Source: Coneutiohabitans sp964457925
Lineage (GTDB): Bacteria > Zhuqueibacterota > Zhuqueibacteria > Zhuqueibacterales > Zhuqueibacteraceae
Assembly (NCBI GenBank): GCA_964457925.1
Contig: CAYWGH010000006.1
Coordinates: 149,142-213,141, forward strand
Length of the DNA stretch: 64,000 nt
Direction: 5' to 3'
Below, one piece after another: positions 16,176-24,864 of this stretch; within the stretch, counting starts at the first letter, position 1, and every line of letters starts with the position of its first letter. The translations under genes and the position numbers were made by a program. The notes under the pieces were generated by a model. It made no database searches and was not told where the DNA came from. It saw only the letters and a list, made by a program, of their open reading frames with translations.

Positions 16176-17024
16176 TTATTTCCCGCGCATCATCTGCAAA
16201 ACCCGCTTGAATTGCTGCCGGTCATGCTGCAAATACTGTGAGAATTGCCCGGCGCCGGCGAGCGCTTCACCGCCGTCGATCGTGACCACTTCGCCGGTAA
16301 TGAAATCGACGCCGTCCGCAACCAGAAAAGCCGCGAGGTTGGTCAATTCGTCATGCTCGCCAAAGCGTCCCAGCGGAATGCGCTTCTTTGCGCCTTCTTC
16401 GACTTCTTTGGTTGGCAATAAACGCTTCCACGCGCCTTCGGTGGGAAACGGCCCGGGCGCGATGGCATTGAGACGAATGCCGTACGTTGCCCATTCCACG
16501 GCCAGCGAGCGCGTCATGGCCAGGACACCGGCTTTCGCGCAGGCCGAGGGCACGACGAAGGCCGAGCCGTTGCAGGCATATGTTGTGACGATGTTGAGAA
16601 TGTTGCCGCCGCGTTTCGCTGTGATCCATTTTTTCGCGAGCGCTTGCGTGCAATTGAATGTGCCATAGAGCACGATTTTCATGACGGCATCAAAACCGCC
16701 GGGTGACAGATCCTCGGTGGCAGCGAGAAAATTACCCGCCGCGTTATTCACCAAAATATCGGGCAGGCCGTGTTTCTCGGCCAGCGCATCCAGGGCTTGC
16801 GTTACGGCGTCATGGTCGCGCACATCACAAACAAACGAAATCACCTCGCGGCCGCCGGCAGCTTGAACGGCTTGCGCCGCTTCTGCCAGACGTTCGGCGT
16901 TGCGCCCGCAGATCGCCAGGCGCGCGCCCAACCCGGCAAAACGTTTTGCCATGGACAACCCGAGGCCTGAACCGCCGCCGGTGATCAACGCAAACTTGTC
17001 GTTAAGTAAATCTGATTTAAACAT
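16176..17024 (-). CDS. short-chain dehydrogenase, 2,4-dienoyl-CoA reductase type
   Basis: This 282-residue SDR has the NADP-binding GGGSGLGLSMAKRF near residue 17, NNAAGNF, and a central block reading TTYACNGSAFVVPSACAKAG. Classical SDRs have Y-x-x-x-K at that position; here Ser replaces Tyr (SACAK), and an upstream Tyr (TTYA) takes over, exactly as in mitochondrial 2,4-dienoyl-CoA reductase DECR1. PGPFPTEGAWKRL and IDGGEALAGAGQF also match that branch. The enzyme would remove double bonds during beta-oxidation of unsaturated fatty acids. It lies 31 bp downstream of a MinD-like gene on the same strand, a linkage with no obvious meaning. Confidence 0.88.
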   Translation of the reverse strand: MFKSDLLNDKFALITGGGSGLGLSMAKRFAGLGARLAICGRNAERLAEAAQAVQAAGGREVISFVCDVRDHDAVTQALDALAEKHGLPDILVNNAAGNFLAATEDLSPGGFDAVMKIVLYGTFNCTQALAKKWITAKRGGNILNIVTTYACNGSAFVVPSACAKAGVLAMTRSLAVEWATYGIRLNAIAPGPFPTEGAWKRLLPTKEVEEGAKKRIPLGRFGEHDELTNLAAFLVADGVDFITGEVVTIDGGEALAGAGQFSQYLQHDRQQFKRVLQMMRGK

Positions 17025-17055
17025 GCTCTCCCTTCACGCTTTTGCCGTATGAGGT

Positions 17056-18369
17056 TCACGATTTAAAAATCGGCTCGAGATGCCGCACGGTACAGGGATG
17101 CCCGCCGTTTTGATACTCGCAATCGCCCCAATAAAAGCATTTGATCGAGCAGATTGGCGCTTGCTGCTGCAGATTCAACTCGGGATATTCCGCACGCTGT
17201 TCCTGCAATTGCCGGTGCAACTTGCGCTTTTCCCAAAAATTCTTGAACAGCGATTTGTTGCCGAGCAGCTTGACGCTGATCAATTTCGCCAAATCCTGAG
17301 AGGCGGGCGAATTCGGCGCCTCCAGCAGAAACGGCTTAAACTCGCGCACAGAGTTGCGCACGCTGGGGTCATAAGTGATGAACCCAAGATAGTCCACTTC
17401 TAGTGATAGCAACTCCGCCGCCGCTGTTTGAATCGCCAGTCCTTCTTTGATGTCGTCTTTTTTGGTCACCATGTTCAAGACCAGCTTGAGGTGATGCGAT
17501 TCCAGCATCGATTGCATCAGGCGCGCGGCGTTGGCGTCAACCGCCTGCACTTGCCCCAGCAGCTCCGGCATGGTCACGGCGATGCGGCCGGGCTTGTCGA
17601 GATCGTCCTGCGCGAGTATCGCCGAGACTTCCGGATGATCTTGAAACGCCAACCGCAACCGCCGCAGTTGGCAGATGCGGATGAAGTTGAAACATTCCTG
17701 AATCGCCGTAGGCTCGGGATTGGTCACGACGATGCCTTCATCCGCCGCCAGAAAGAAATCAACGACATTGTAGGAGGAACCGGCGCCCAAGTCGAGCAAA
17801 ACAAAATCCGCGTCGATGGTGCGCAATTGTTTGATGAACCGCAGCTTTTGCGCGTATTTGGGATTCGCCAGGCCGAGCGTGCCGCACGCGCCGCTGATCA
17901 AGCGCAACCGGTCGATGCGCGTGGGAAGAATGATATCGTTGAGATTTTCGACATTCAGCGAATAAAAATCATAGAACGTGCGCTCGGGCTCGAGCATACC
18001 CATCACGGTATGAAGATTCGCGCCGCCCAAATCCGCGTCAACCATCACCACTTGCTTTCCCATGCTCGCCAGGCCGACGCCGAGCGACGCGGTAAAAACC
18101 GTTTTGCCGACTCCGCCCTTGCCGCCGCCGACCGCAATGACGCGCTTGGCGCGATTCATCGAGGCGTTTGCCTCATTATTAAAAACCGTTTCCAGGTTCT
18201 GCAAAGCAGAAGCAGGCACCCACTGGCCCTCTTCATCATTCCAGACTTCGTCTGCCGGGCTAAAACCGCCTTTGTTGGCTAACGAACGCAGTTCCTGTGT
18301 GGTAAACGGGCCATATTGTTTCTCATTCACGCGAACAAAGATGTCATTCATTGTTGCGGTGCTATCCAT
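17056..18369 (-). CDS. GYF_2-MinD/FlhG-like P-loop ATPase with Cys-rich tail
   Basis: Residues ~5-50 form a GYF_2 domain (QYGPFTTQELRSL, then WVPASAL), a peptide-binding fold. Residues ~70-340 are a MinD/ParA-family ATPase with deviant Walker A GGGKGGVGKTVFTASLG, VVMVDADLGGANL, and LLDLGAGSSYNVVDFFLAAD. This is the FlhG/MinD branch that positions flagella, pili or the division site. The last 35 residues carry a conserved-looking Cys motif, C-S-I-K-C-x5-C-x7-C (CSIKCFYWGDC then HPC), that could bind a metal or cluster. I chose ATG 18369, with AGGAGA upstream partly overlapped by a 13-bp palindrome. Partner and target are unknown. Confidence 0.85.
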   Translation of the reverse strand: MDSTATMNDIFVRVNEKQYGPFTTQELRSLANKGGFSPADEVWNDEEGQWVPASALQNLETVFNNEANASMNRAKRVIAVGGGKGGVGKTVFTASLGVGLASMGKQVVMVDADLGGANLHTVMGMLEPERTFYDFYSLNVENLNDIILPTRIDRLRLISGACGTLGLANPKYAQKLRFIKQLRTIDADFVLLDLGAGSSYNVVDFFLAADEGIVVTNPEPTAIQECFNFIRICQLRRLRLAFQDHPEVSAILAQDDLDKPGRIAVTMPELLGQVQAVDANAARLMQSMLESHHLKLVLNMVTKKDDIKEGLAIQTAAAELLSLEVDYLGFITYDPSVRNSVREFKPFLLEAPNSPASQDLAKLISVKLLGNKSLFKNFWEKRKLHRQLQEQRAEYPELNLQQQAPICSIKCFYWGDCEYQNGGHPCTVRHLEPIFKS

Positions 18370-18520
18370 GAGAGTCACTCTCCTAATTCACGTCCTGTTA
18401 TTTCATGAAAGAGATGCCGGGGGCGGCGGGAAGAAAATTCGGCGTCCTTCCGTTTTCGTCATATCGCATCTGATAAAGGTACCGCCCAGAGGCGGAACTG
18501 CGGAGAGCGGGGACGATTTT

Positions 18521-19096
18521 TTAAAAACGGCGCCGGGGCGAATGCGACATATGCAACAACGCGTGCGCGATGGCCTCGGCAATCGCATCCTGATTGAAAT
18601 CCGAAGCCAAAAATTCAAGCTGTGCGGGATTGGTTAAAAACTCCGTTTCGATGTGGCAGGCCGGCATTTGGGCATGGCGAAAGAGCAACAAGTCTTTGGG
18701 CTTGACGCCGCGATTGAGATGATTGCTGAATTTGGCAACCAGCGCGTTTTGAATCGCGCGCGCGAATTTCTCAGCTGCCGCCGAATGCGGCTTGTACCAC
18801 GTTTCGATGCCTTCAGGATTGGGATCGGAGAAAGCGTTGCAATGAATGCTGATCAGCACCTCCGCATTAGCCTCGTTGGCGAGAGCAGCGCGCCGGTGAA
18901 TATCATCACGTATGTTCGTCGCAAGGTGAACGTCACTGGTGCGCGTCAAAATGACTTTATGGCCGGCTGCTTTCAGCAACTCTTTGAGCTTCATGCAAAG
19001 GGACAGGGTGACGTCTTTTTCCTGCAATTCAAACGGCACATTGCCGATCGCCCCGGTATAAATGCCGCCATGTCCCGGATCAAGCGCGATTTTCAT
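18521..19096 (-). CDS. N-acetylmuramoyl-L-alanine amidase (Amidase_3)
   Basis: This 191-residue zinc amidase would cleave the amide between N-acetylmuramic acid and L-alanine in peptidoglycan. The motifs are IALDPGHGG with the first zinc histidine at residue 8, E in the FELQEKDV segment, ISIHCNAF with the second zinc histidine, and the C-terminal HIETEFLTNP with the catalytic Glu. There is no signal peptide at the chosen ATG 19096 (AGGGCGAG upstream), so it would be cytoplasmic, in spore-type or recycling-type style, unless exported otherwise. A good sigma-70-like promoter is at 19256-19284. Confidence 0.9.
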   Translation of the reverse strand: MKIALDPGHGGIYTGAIGNVPFELQEKDVTLSLCMKLKELLKAAGHKVILTRTSDVHLATNIRDDIHRRAALANEANAEVLISIHCNAFSDPNPEGIETWYKPHSAAAEKFARAIQNALVAKFSNHLNRGVKPKDLLLFRHAQMPACHIETEFLTNPAQLEFLASDFNQDAIAEAIAHALLHMSHSPRRRF

Positions 19097-19255
19097 GAGG
19101 GCTCGCCCTTTTGTGTTGCCTCCCAAAGTCTCATCAGGATTGATAGGATCACAATTTCAGGATATTTTTGTTTACCCGGTCGCGCCTGAAGAGATATGAT
19201 CAAAAAGACACCGTCAGAGCTTCAAACGCTGAAATTCGTGCATTTAAACGCAGTC

Positions 19256-19284
19256 AATATATAGTCATGATCTCCGCAAGTCAA
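19256..19284 (-). promoter_or_regulatory. sigma-70-type promoter for the amidase gene
   Basis: On the minus strand TTGACT (19284-19279), a 17-base spacer and TATATT (19261-19256) form a near-consensus housekeeping promoter. The expected start of transcription is about 150 bases upstream of the amidase ATG at 19096. Confidence 0.6.
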
Positions 19285-19329
19285 GCGGAAATTCTGACGG
19301 CCTTAAATCACACAAAAGCGCGGGCTGGC

Positions 19330-22191
19330 TTATCTCGCCACGACCATCTTCTTCACCGCCACCTCCGCTCCGGCCGTTATGCGCAACACATAAACACCGC
19401 TGCTCACCGTTTGCCCCGCAGCATTCTGGCCATTCCACATGAGGGAATGCGCACCGGCGGTTTTCATGCCGTCGAACAAGGTAACGACATTCCGACCCAA
19501 CACATCGAAAATGCGAACAACCACACGTTCTGTGCGCGGCACAGAAAAATTGATTTGTGTTGAGGGATTGAAAGGATTGGGGTAGTTCTGTTGCACTTCG
19601 AACGTGGCCGCAACACTTGCGGGATGCTCGGCCACGCCGGTGACAATGCCCGGCTCCGGCGGCGGCAAACGCTTGCTGGTGTAAATGTGAAACTGCCCCG
19701 GCTGTAGCGCCAGCGCCGCTTGCGTGTCGCTCACGCTAATCGAATCCCCGGAAAAATAATCATACCAAATTCCCGCGTTTTGAAAATTGGGATTGACATT
19801 CAGCGGGATTACATGGAAATTGCCCACAATGGTCACGTTCATGCTGGGATGCGTGAGATTGATGCGGCGATCATATTGCCCCTGCCCCACGCGCCAATTG
19901 AGTTGCGTCGCCTCGCTGCGAAATACTTCATTTTCGTTGCGCAACTTTAGCAGCGCCGCAAAAACTTTGTACAGTTTCAAGCGCTCGGGCTGTTGATAAT
20001 AATTCCAGCGAATCGGTTTGGGATCGGTGCGGCCCGGCTCGTTGCCGGAGGGCAGATGTTGATCATAACCCAACTCGCCGAATTGCCAAATCATTTTTGG
20101 CCCGGGAATGGTAAGAAAAAATGCCGCCGCCAATTTGATGCGATCGAGCGCCGTATTCAAATCTTTCACGTTGTAATTGCCGCTGCTCCGGCCGAATTGC
20201 AGGTTTTTGTACATCAGCCATTCTTCGTCGTGGCTTTCCATGTAAGTGATCAAGCCCGGCTTGTTCCAACCGCGCGTTTTGTAATAGCCGCCGGATAAAT
20301 CCGAGCGCAAGCCGGAATCTTCCAGCCAGCCCATGGCCGATTGGCTGTAGGCCGTGTTCAAATTGCCCCAGAGCAGCATGCCGCGCCGGTACTCGGCCAA
20401 TTCCTTCATCTCACTGTTGTCGTCGATGAGATGCTCAAGGATCACATATGCCGTCGAGTCTACCGCCCAAATTTGATCAGCCATTCTCTTGAGCAGCGCG
20501 ATTCTGGTGTTGTCGCGCGGCCCGCTGTTGCCCGGCCGGTTGGTGAAGCCGCGTGTGAAGTCGAAACGAAAACCGTCGACGCGGTATTCTTCCAGCCAGT
20601 AGCGATTTACACGATCGACGAATGCCTTGGTAACTTCACGCTCATGATTGAAATCATAACCGAAGGCAAAATCCGTATGCGGCGCAACGACGTTGTACCA
20701 GGGATTTTCCGGAGAGGGCGGGCCGTAGTTGCCGGTGCTATATAAGCGCACCAGCGGGTGTTGGCCGTATGAATGTTGCAACACCATGTCGATGATCACC
20801 GCGATGCCGCGTTTGTGGCATTCGTCGATAAATCGCTTCAAATCGTTGCGCGGGCCGTAGTATTTGTCCGGCGCAAAATAGAACGAGATGTTATAGCCCC
20901 AACTAAGATTGCCTTCGAACTCTGTTGGCGGCATCAATTCGATGGCATTGACGCCGAGCCGTTGCAAATAGCCCAGCGTGTCGATCATGGTTTTGTAATC
21001 GTGTGCGGCGATGAAATCGCGAACCAGCAATTCATAGATCACCAGGTCTTTTTGCTCGGGCCGTTGATAATTTGTTGCCTGCCAGGCGTAGGGCGTTTGC
21101 GCGGTTTGCAGCACGGAAGCAATTTCCTGGGTTTGGCCCGTGGGATAACGGATCAAATTCGGATACGTCGTGCTGCTGATGAATTGATCGTTGAACGGAT
21201 CGCTTACCTGCTCGGTGTAAGGATCCGCAATGCGCAAGCCGCCGTTGACGAGATACTGAAAAACATATTGCGTCGCCGGCGTCAGATTGTTGAGTGTGAT
21301 CCAATAGCGGCTGCTGTCCGGCGTGCGCTTCATGAAATAGTTGGCGTCGATTTGCCAGTTGTTGAAGCTGCCGATGACATAAACGAAATCTTTGCGCGGC
21401 GCATGCAGCACCAGCGTGGCCGAGGTGGGGTTGATATAGTTGATGCCGTCCCGCACGCCTGCCGGCAATGCTTCCACCACCAGCGGCGGGTTTTGCAAAA
21501 TCGTAAATGTGGTGCTGTCGGAATTTTGCGCGCCGGCAGTAGTGCGGGCAGTGAGCTTGAGCTTGTAGGTTCCCCCGGATAACGGCGCGGGCAGGGTGAA
21601 CGATAGCAGCTTGCTCGCCGCATCATAACGCGCGCCAAGATTTTGATACTCGGTGTTGTCGATGAAAATCCGCAGCGCCGAGGTGTCGATCACGCTATTG
21701 CGCGCCGGGAAAATGTACGCGCTAATCGTTGGTTGCGCGCTGCTCGCCAGGCCGGAAATGGAGTTGGGCAGCAGATAGTGAATGGTGGGATTCCTGACGT
21801 ACAGAATCGAGTTGTTATTGTCGCTGGCGTTGCGCCGCGGATTGAGCGGATCAGAAAGCCAGCCGCCGCTTGAACCGTTCTCGTTGAATTTGTATTGATA
21901 CGCGCCCGCAACACCGCCGCCGCTCACTGCGCCGCCGACGCGCAGGCGCACGGTTTTCGCCCACCGGCCAGTTGCTGCTTCGAACGTCATGCGCGAAGGC
22001 GCATTGCTCGCAATTGTGCCGTTGCTATTCGGCCCCCAGTTGTTGAATTCTCCGGGTAAAAACACCGCGCTGGGGTTGCCGGCAGGTTTGTAGTAAAACG
22101 TGACATCGACGCTGTCGGATTGCGCAAAAACGGGGCGGACAAGAAACAGCATGAAAACGGCGGCGAAAACGATCAAACGCAAGCGAAGCAT
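19330..22191 (-). CDS. secreted GH13 alpha-amylase-family enzyme with T9SS sorting domain
   Basis: The 953-residue protein has a signal peptide (LIVFAAVFMLFLVRPVFA), then two AMPK/CBM48-like beta domains, each with an FNNW motif (PGEFNNWGPN and GSFNNWQID). The GH13 barrel spans roughly residues 370-780, with EYRVDGFRFDFTRGF (nucleophile Asp), YVILEHLID (acid/base Glu) and YMESHDEEWL (third Asp). After a linker comes a ~75-residue C-terminal domain, QNYPNPFNPSTQINFSVP to KKMVVAR, the type A signal for the type IX secretion system. It should be exported and attached or released outside the outer membrane, acting on alpha-glucans. ATG 22191 has GGAGG at ideal spacing. Confidence 0.92.
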   Translation of the reverse strand: MLRLRLIVFAAVFMLFLVRPVFAQSDSVDVTFYYKPAGNPSAVFLPGEFNNWGPNSNGTIASNAPSRMTFEAATGRWAKTVRLRVGGAVSGGGVAGAYQYKFNENGSSGGWLSDPLNPRRNASDNNNSILYVRNPTIHYLLPNSISGLASSAQPTISAYIFPARNSVIDTSALRIFIDNTEYQNLGARYDAASKLLSFTLPAPLSGGTYKLKLTARTTAGAQNSDSTTFTILQNPPLVVEALPAGVRDGINYINPTSATLVLHAPRKDFVYVIGSFNNWQIDANYFMKRTPDSSRYWITLNNLTPATQYVFQYLVNGGLRIADPYTEQVSDPFNDQFISSTTYPNLIRYPTGQTQEIASVLQTAQTPYAWQATNYQRPEQKDLVIYELLVRDFIAAHDYKTMIDTLGYLQRLGVNAIELMPPTEFEGNLSWGYNISFYFAPDKYYGPRNDLKRFIDECHKRGIAVIIDMVLQHSYGQHPLVRLYSTGNYGPPSPENPWYNVVAPHTDFAFGYDFNHEREVTKAFVDRVNRYWLEEYRVDGFRFDFTRGFTNRPGNSGPRDNTRIALLKRMADQIWAVDSTAYVILEHLIDDNSEMKELAEYRRGMLLWGNLNTAYSQSAMGWLEDSGLRSDLSGGYYKTRGWNKPGLITYMESHDEEWLMYKNLQFGRSSGNYNVKDLNTALDRIKLAAAFFLTIPGPKMIWQFGELGYDQHLPSGNEPGRTDPKPIRWNYYQQPERLKLYKVFAALLKLRNENEVFRSEATQLNWRVGQGQYDRRINLTHPSMNVTIVGNFHVIPLNVNPNFQNAGIWYDYFSGDSISVSDTQAALALQPGQFHIYTSKRLPPPEPGIVTGVAEHPASVAATFEVQQNYPNPFNPSTQINFSVPRTERVVVRIFDVLGRNVVTLFDGMKTAGAHSLMWNGQNAAGQTVSSGVYVLRITAGAEVAVKKMVVAR

Positions 22192-22230
22192 GCTTTCCTC
22201 CAAAAAGATCAAATACCAAAATCATGTTTG

Positions 22231-22291
22231 ATCATCGCCCGGGCGCTTTGTAAATTCATTAGCTGAAGATTTGGAGCGCCCGGGCGATGAT
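22231..22291. repeat. REP-like hairpin with perfect 17-bp arms
   Basis: ATCATCGCCCGGGCGCT (22231-22247) and its exact reverse complement (22275-22291) enclose a 27-base loop. It sits in the divergent region between the GH13 gene and the alkyltransferase-like gene and shares its GCCCGGGCGCTnTGTAAATT core with the unit 50 bp further on. Confidence 0.7.
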
Positions 22292-22338
22292 TATAAGGAT
22301 CAAATCCAAAATCAATTTGCAGTCGAAAACAATTACTA

Positions 22339-22388
22339 CCGCGCGGGCGTTTATAATTCTTCACGAAAATTTACAGCGCCCGGGCAGT
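22339..22388. repeat. second, inverted and diverged copy of the REP-like hairpin
   Basis: Read on the minus strand this unit gives GCCCGGGCGCTGTAAATT, then GAAGAATTATAA and CGCCCGCGCGG, aligning with the 22231 hairpin along most of its length. One arm has drifted, so the stem is weaker. Confidence 0.5.
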
Positions 22389-22416
22389 CGCTTCTGACGA
22401 ACGCAACAGTAAATCC

Positions 22417-22800
22417 ATGGCAAAGCCAGTTCCCCGGACATTATTTCAGCGCGTAAAAGCGATCATCAAAAAAATTCCGCGCGGCAAGGTGGCGACCTAT
22501 GGCCAGATTGCCGCGCTTGCCGGGCAACCGCGCGCGGCGCGGCAGGTGGCCTGGGTGCTGCACAGTTCTTCCGGCAAAGACCGGCTGCCCTGGCATCGCG
22601 TGATCAACCGCAACGGTGCGATTTCATTGCCGCGTTCGCGCGGCTATGAATTGCAGCGTGAATTGCTGCGCCGCGAGGGCGTGACGTTCGGCTTGTGTGA
22701 CGTCATTGATTTGGATCGTTTTCAATGGCGGCCACGAGTAAATCATAAAGCAGTATCCGTTCGAAAACGCAACCGCCCGGGCGCATCGCCGCCAGAATAA
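22417..22800 (+). CDS. alkyltransferase-like DNA-repair protein (ATL, MGMT family)
   Basis: This 127-residue protein has the MGMT DNA-binding core: FQRVKAIIKKIPRGKVATYGQIA, then the active-site loop DRLPWHRVINRNGAIS. The alkyl-accepting cysteine of MGMT (PCHRV) is tryptophan here (PWHRV), which defines the ATL branch. ATL proteins bind O6-alkylguanine without repairing it and flag the lesion to nucleotide excision repair. A basic C-terminal tail of ~25 residues follows. It is divergent from the GH13 gene, with two hairpin repeats between them. Confidence 0.92.
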   Translation: MAKPVPRTLFQRVKAIIKKIPRGKVATYGQIAALAGQPRAARQVAWVLHSSSGKDRLPWHRVINRNGAISLPRSRGYELQRELLRREGVTFGLCDVIDLDRFQWRPRVNHKAVSVRKRNRPGASPPE

Positions 22801-22816
22801 CGCTGTTTGCCCGTTT

Positions 22817-23554
22817 CTATTTTTCCGAACTCACCCGCACGTTATCAAACCAAATCGCGCGCTTGCCGTCTTCGGTGACGCGGCGCAGCGGCAGCATCAC
22901 CGCGCCGAATTGTTGATAATTCTCCCACAAATATGCGCCCTCACGCTCGCTTTGCAATTTATAACGCCATCCCTGAATGCGAAAGCTTGCCGGATTGATC
23001 CAAAGCCAGTATTGATCGCCCGGCGTCAAGCCGACGTTATCAAATGAAAGATGCAATACGCGATAATCGACGCCATTTTTGCTTTCCGCGGGCGCTTCGC
23101 GCAGCTTGACGCCCGGATCGAACAGTTTGAACGGCATGATCAGCCAATAGGTATCGTTGATGAATAACGCATAGCCGCGCTCCAGCAGTTGCTGGCGCGT
23201 GGAATCCGGCGGTGTTTGGCCGTCAATCCAAACCTGTCCGTTTTTTTGATCGATATCGCTGAATTCGATGCGATACGATTTGCCGTCTTGATTGCCTTTC
23301 CAGTTCAATGAATAGGCGCTGGTCGCGCGATTCCATCGGTGACTGCGGCGGGCGACTTCCTTGCCTTCGCTCTCCACCACAAAATCAAAGGCGATGGTCT
23401 GCGTTTTTTCCCAATTTTCCAAACCACCCATGGCCTGCATGACTTTGGTGGCCAGCTCGCGGGCAGCTTCGTCGTGTCCTTGTGCAGCGCTTTGTTGCGA
23501 CAGAGCTCCCAACACAAAAGCAAGAATCAACCGGCTCAGTTTGCTCGTTGTCAT
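22817..23554 (-). CDS. secreted LolA/DUF6503-like protein of unknown function
   Basis: The 245-residue protein has a signal peptide (LSRLILAFVLGALSQQSAA, cleavage near residue 23). The mature part opens with ARELATKVMQAMGGLENWEK, a start typical of FCB outer-membrane-associated proteins. It continues as a beta-rich LolA-like sheet (IAFDFVVESEGKEV, YRIEFSDIDQKNGQVWIDG, WLWINPASFRIQGWRYKL). The ATG at 23554 follows GAGGAAAG by eight bases, whereas the longer open frame has no signal. It lies downstream of the EamA transporter with a 47-bp gap. A periplasmic lipid- or lipoprotein-binding role is only a fold-based guess. Confidence 0.65.
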   Translation of the reverse strand: MTTSKLSRLILAFVLGALSQQSAAQGHDEAARELATKVMQAMGGLENWEKTQTIAFDFVVESEGKEVARRSHRWNRATSAYSLNWKGNQDGKSYRIEFSDIDQKNGQVWIDGQTPPDSTRQQLLERGYALFINDTYWLIMPFKLFDPGVKLREAPAESKNGVDYRVLHLSFDNVGLTPGDQYWLWINPASFRIQGWRYKLQSEREGAYLWENYQQFGAVMLPLRRVTEDGKRAIWFDNVRVSSEK

Positions 23555-23601
23555 TGGAATACTTTCCTCACAAAGTTGAAGAGGTGATGTGCAGCAATTT
23601 T

Positions 23602-24543
23602 TCAATACATGCGCCAGCGCGCCAATGCAATGCCGGCAATGACGCACAGCGCGCCAAAGACTTGCATTTGCGATACATGCTCATTCAAAAACAAAACACC
23701 GGTAAGCACCGCGACCACCGGCACAAAGTTCGAATAAATCGCGGTTTTGTTCGCGCCAATTTTGGCGAGACTGAGATTCCAAATGATATAGGACACTGCT
23801 ATGGAAAAAATACCGGAATAACAGACGCCCACCCAACCGATGAAATCAATCGCCAACCAATCCTGCGCTTGCATGGCCGGCAAGCTCCACAGCAGCATCG
23901 GCACAGTGCCGAAAATATTCGATAAGACGGTGAGTTTCAGCGGCGAATAACGCTTGATATGCGGCCGGGCCAGCACCGTGTAGGCCGACCAGCACAGCAC
24001 AGAACCCAGCGTTAAAACATCGCCCCATACGTTGCCGCCGGCCAAAGAGAGTTTACCGCTACCTCCCACAATAACGCCGTAGAGACCGAGAAAAGCCAGG
24101 GCAACGCCGACCACCATGGGCGTATTCATCCGTTCGCCGCCGGCGAAATGATTGGCAACCGTAACCAGCGCGGGGGTTGCAGCCAGGATCATGGCGGAAT
24201 TCGCGGTAGTGGTGCGCGCAATACCTTCGATAAAAAAAATCTGATACAACGTAATGTAGAGGAAACTCAAACCCGCAATCGGCAAAACCTCCTGCCGCGA
24301 GATGCGCAAATCCATGCCGCGCGAGCGCGCGATGAAATAGAGAAGAAAACTCGAAAGGATAAAGCGTACCGCATTGAACGCGAGGGGTGAGAATTGTCTG
24401 AAGCCGGCTTTAACAATGGCGTAATTCGTTCCCCAAATCAAAACAACCAAGAGCATAAGCGCTTCAGTAGAATAAGGCGCAAGGATGAATTTACCGGTTT
24501 GATTTTGTTTCGCCGCCTCGGTTACCCTCAGGGTATTTTCCAC
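23602..24543 (-). CDS. EamA/DMT-superfamily transporter
   Basis: The 313-residue membrane protein shows ten hydrophobic segments arranged as two EamA repeats: LLVVLIWGTNYAIVKAGF starting repeat one and DVLTLGSVLCWSAYTVLAR starting repeat two. The NFVPVVAVLTGVLFLNEHV segment near the end is typical. DMT transporters export amino acids, nucleotides or other metabolites; the substrate cannot be read from sequence. The start is GTG 24543 with GGAG about 12 bases upstream; the longer frame from 24648 adds a non-membrane segment unlike the family. Confidence 0.85.
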   Translation of the reverse strand: MENTLRVTEAAKQNQTGKFILAPYSTEALMLLVVLIWGTNYAIVKAGFRQFSPLAFNAVRFILSSFLLYFIARSRGMDLRISRQEVLPIAGLSFLYITLYQIFFIEGIARTTTANSAMILAATPALVTVANHFAGGERMNTPMVVGVALAFLGLYGVIVGGSGKLSLAGGNVWGDVLTLGSVLCWSAYTVLARPHIKRYSPLKLTVLSNIFGTVPMLLWSLPAMQAQDWLAIDFIGWVGVCYSGIFSIAVSYIIWNLSLAKIGANKTAIYSNFVPVVAVLTGVLFLNEHVSQMQVFGALCVIAGIALARWRMY

Positions 24544-24710
24544 AATAAACTCTTGTCTCCTTTCCGTGAACGATGTCCTGCTGCAAAATATGACAATGGG
24601 GCAATATAAGCACGACACCATGCGGAAGCAAGGCCGGCAATCGGTCAATTCACGCGCACGAAAATTATTTCAGGATAAAACCATTGAACAAAAGTTGGCC
24701 GAATTGCGTC

Positions 24711-24739
24711 TTGACTTTGGAAACTCAGCGTTGTATTAT
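24711..24739 (+). promoter_or_regulatory. sigma-70-type promoter for the cysM operon
   Basis: TTGACT (24711-24716), exactly 17 bases, then TATTAT (24734-24739), form a near-consensus promoter in an AT-rich stretch. The next gene is cysM at 25003, leaving a leader of about 255 bases that contains a mini-ORF and a long stem-loop. Confidence 0.65.
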
Positions 24740-24807
24740 TGTTTCATAAAAAAGAAAATACGAATATGACATACATTCCTCACAATTGTTGTCGTCAGCC
24801 TTTCCGC

Positions 24808-24864
24808 ATGCGCTGCTTGTGTCGCAGGCGGGGAGGCTCATGCGAGACACGCCCGCAACGCTAA
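24808..24864 (+). CDS. possible 18-codon Cys-containing leader peptide
   Basis: The mini-ORF reads MRCLCRRRGGSCETRPQR and then TAA. Three of 18 codons are Cys, and it lies between the promoter at 24711 and the cysteine synthase gene. Its second half covers the left arm of the stem-loop at 24827-24915, the layout of a translation-coupled attenuator. No strong ribosome-binding site precedes the ATG, so it may not be translated. Confidence 0.3.
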   Translation: MRCLCRRRGGSCETRPQR

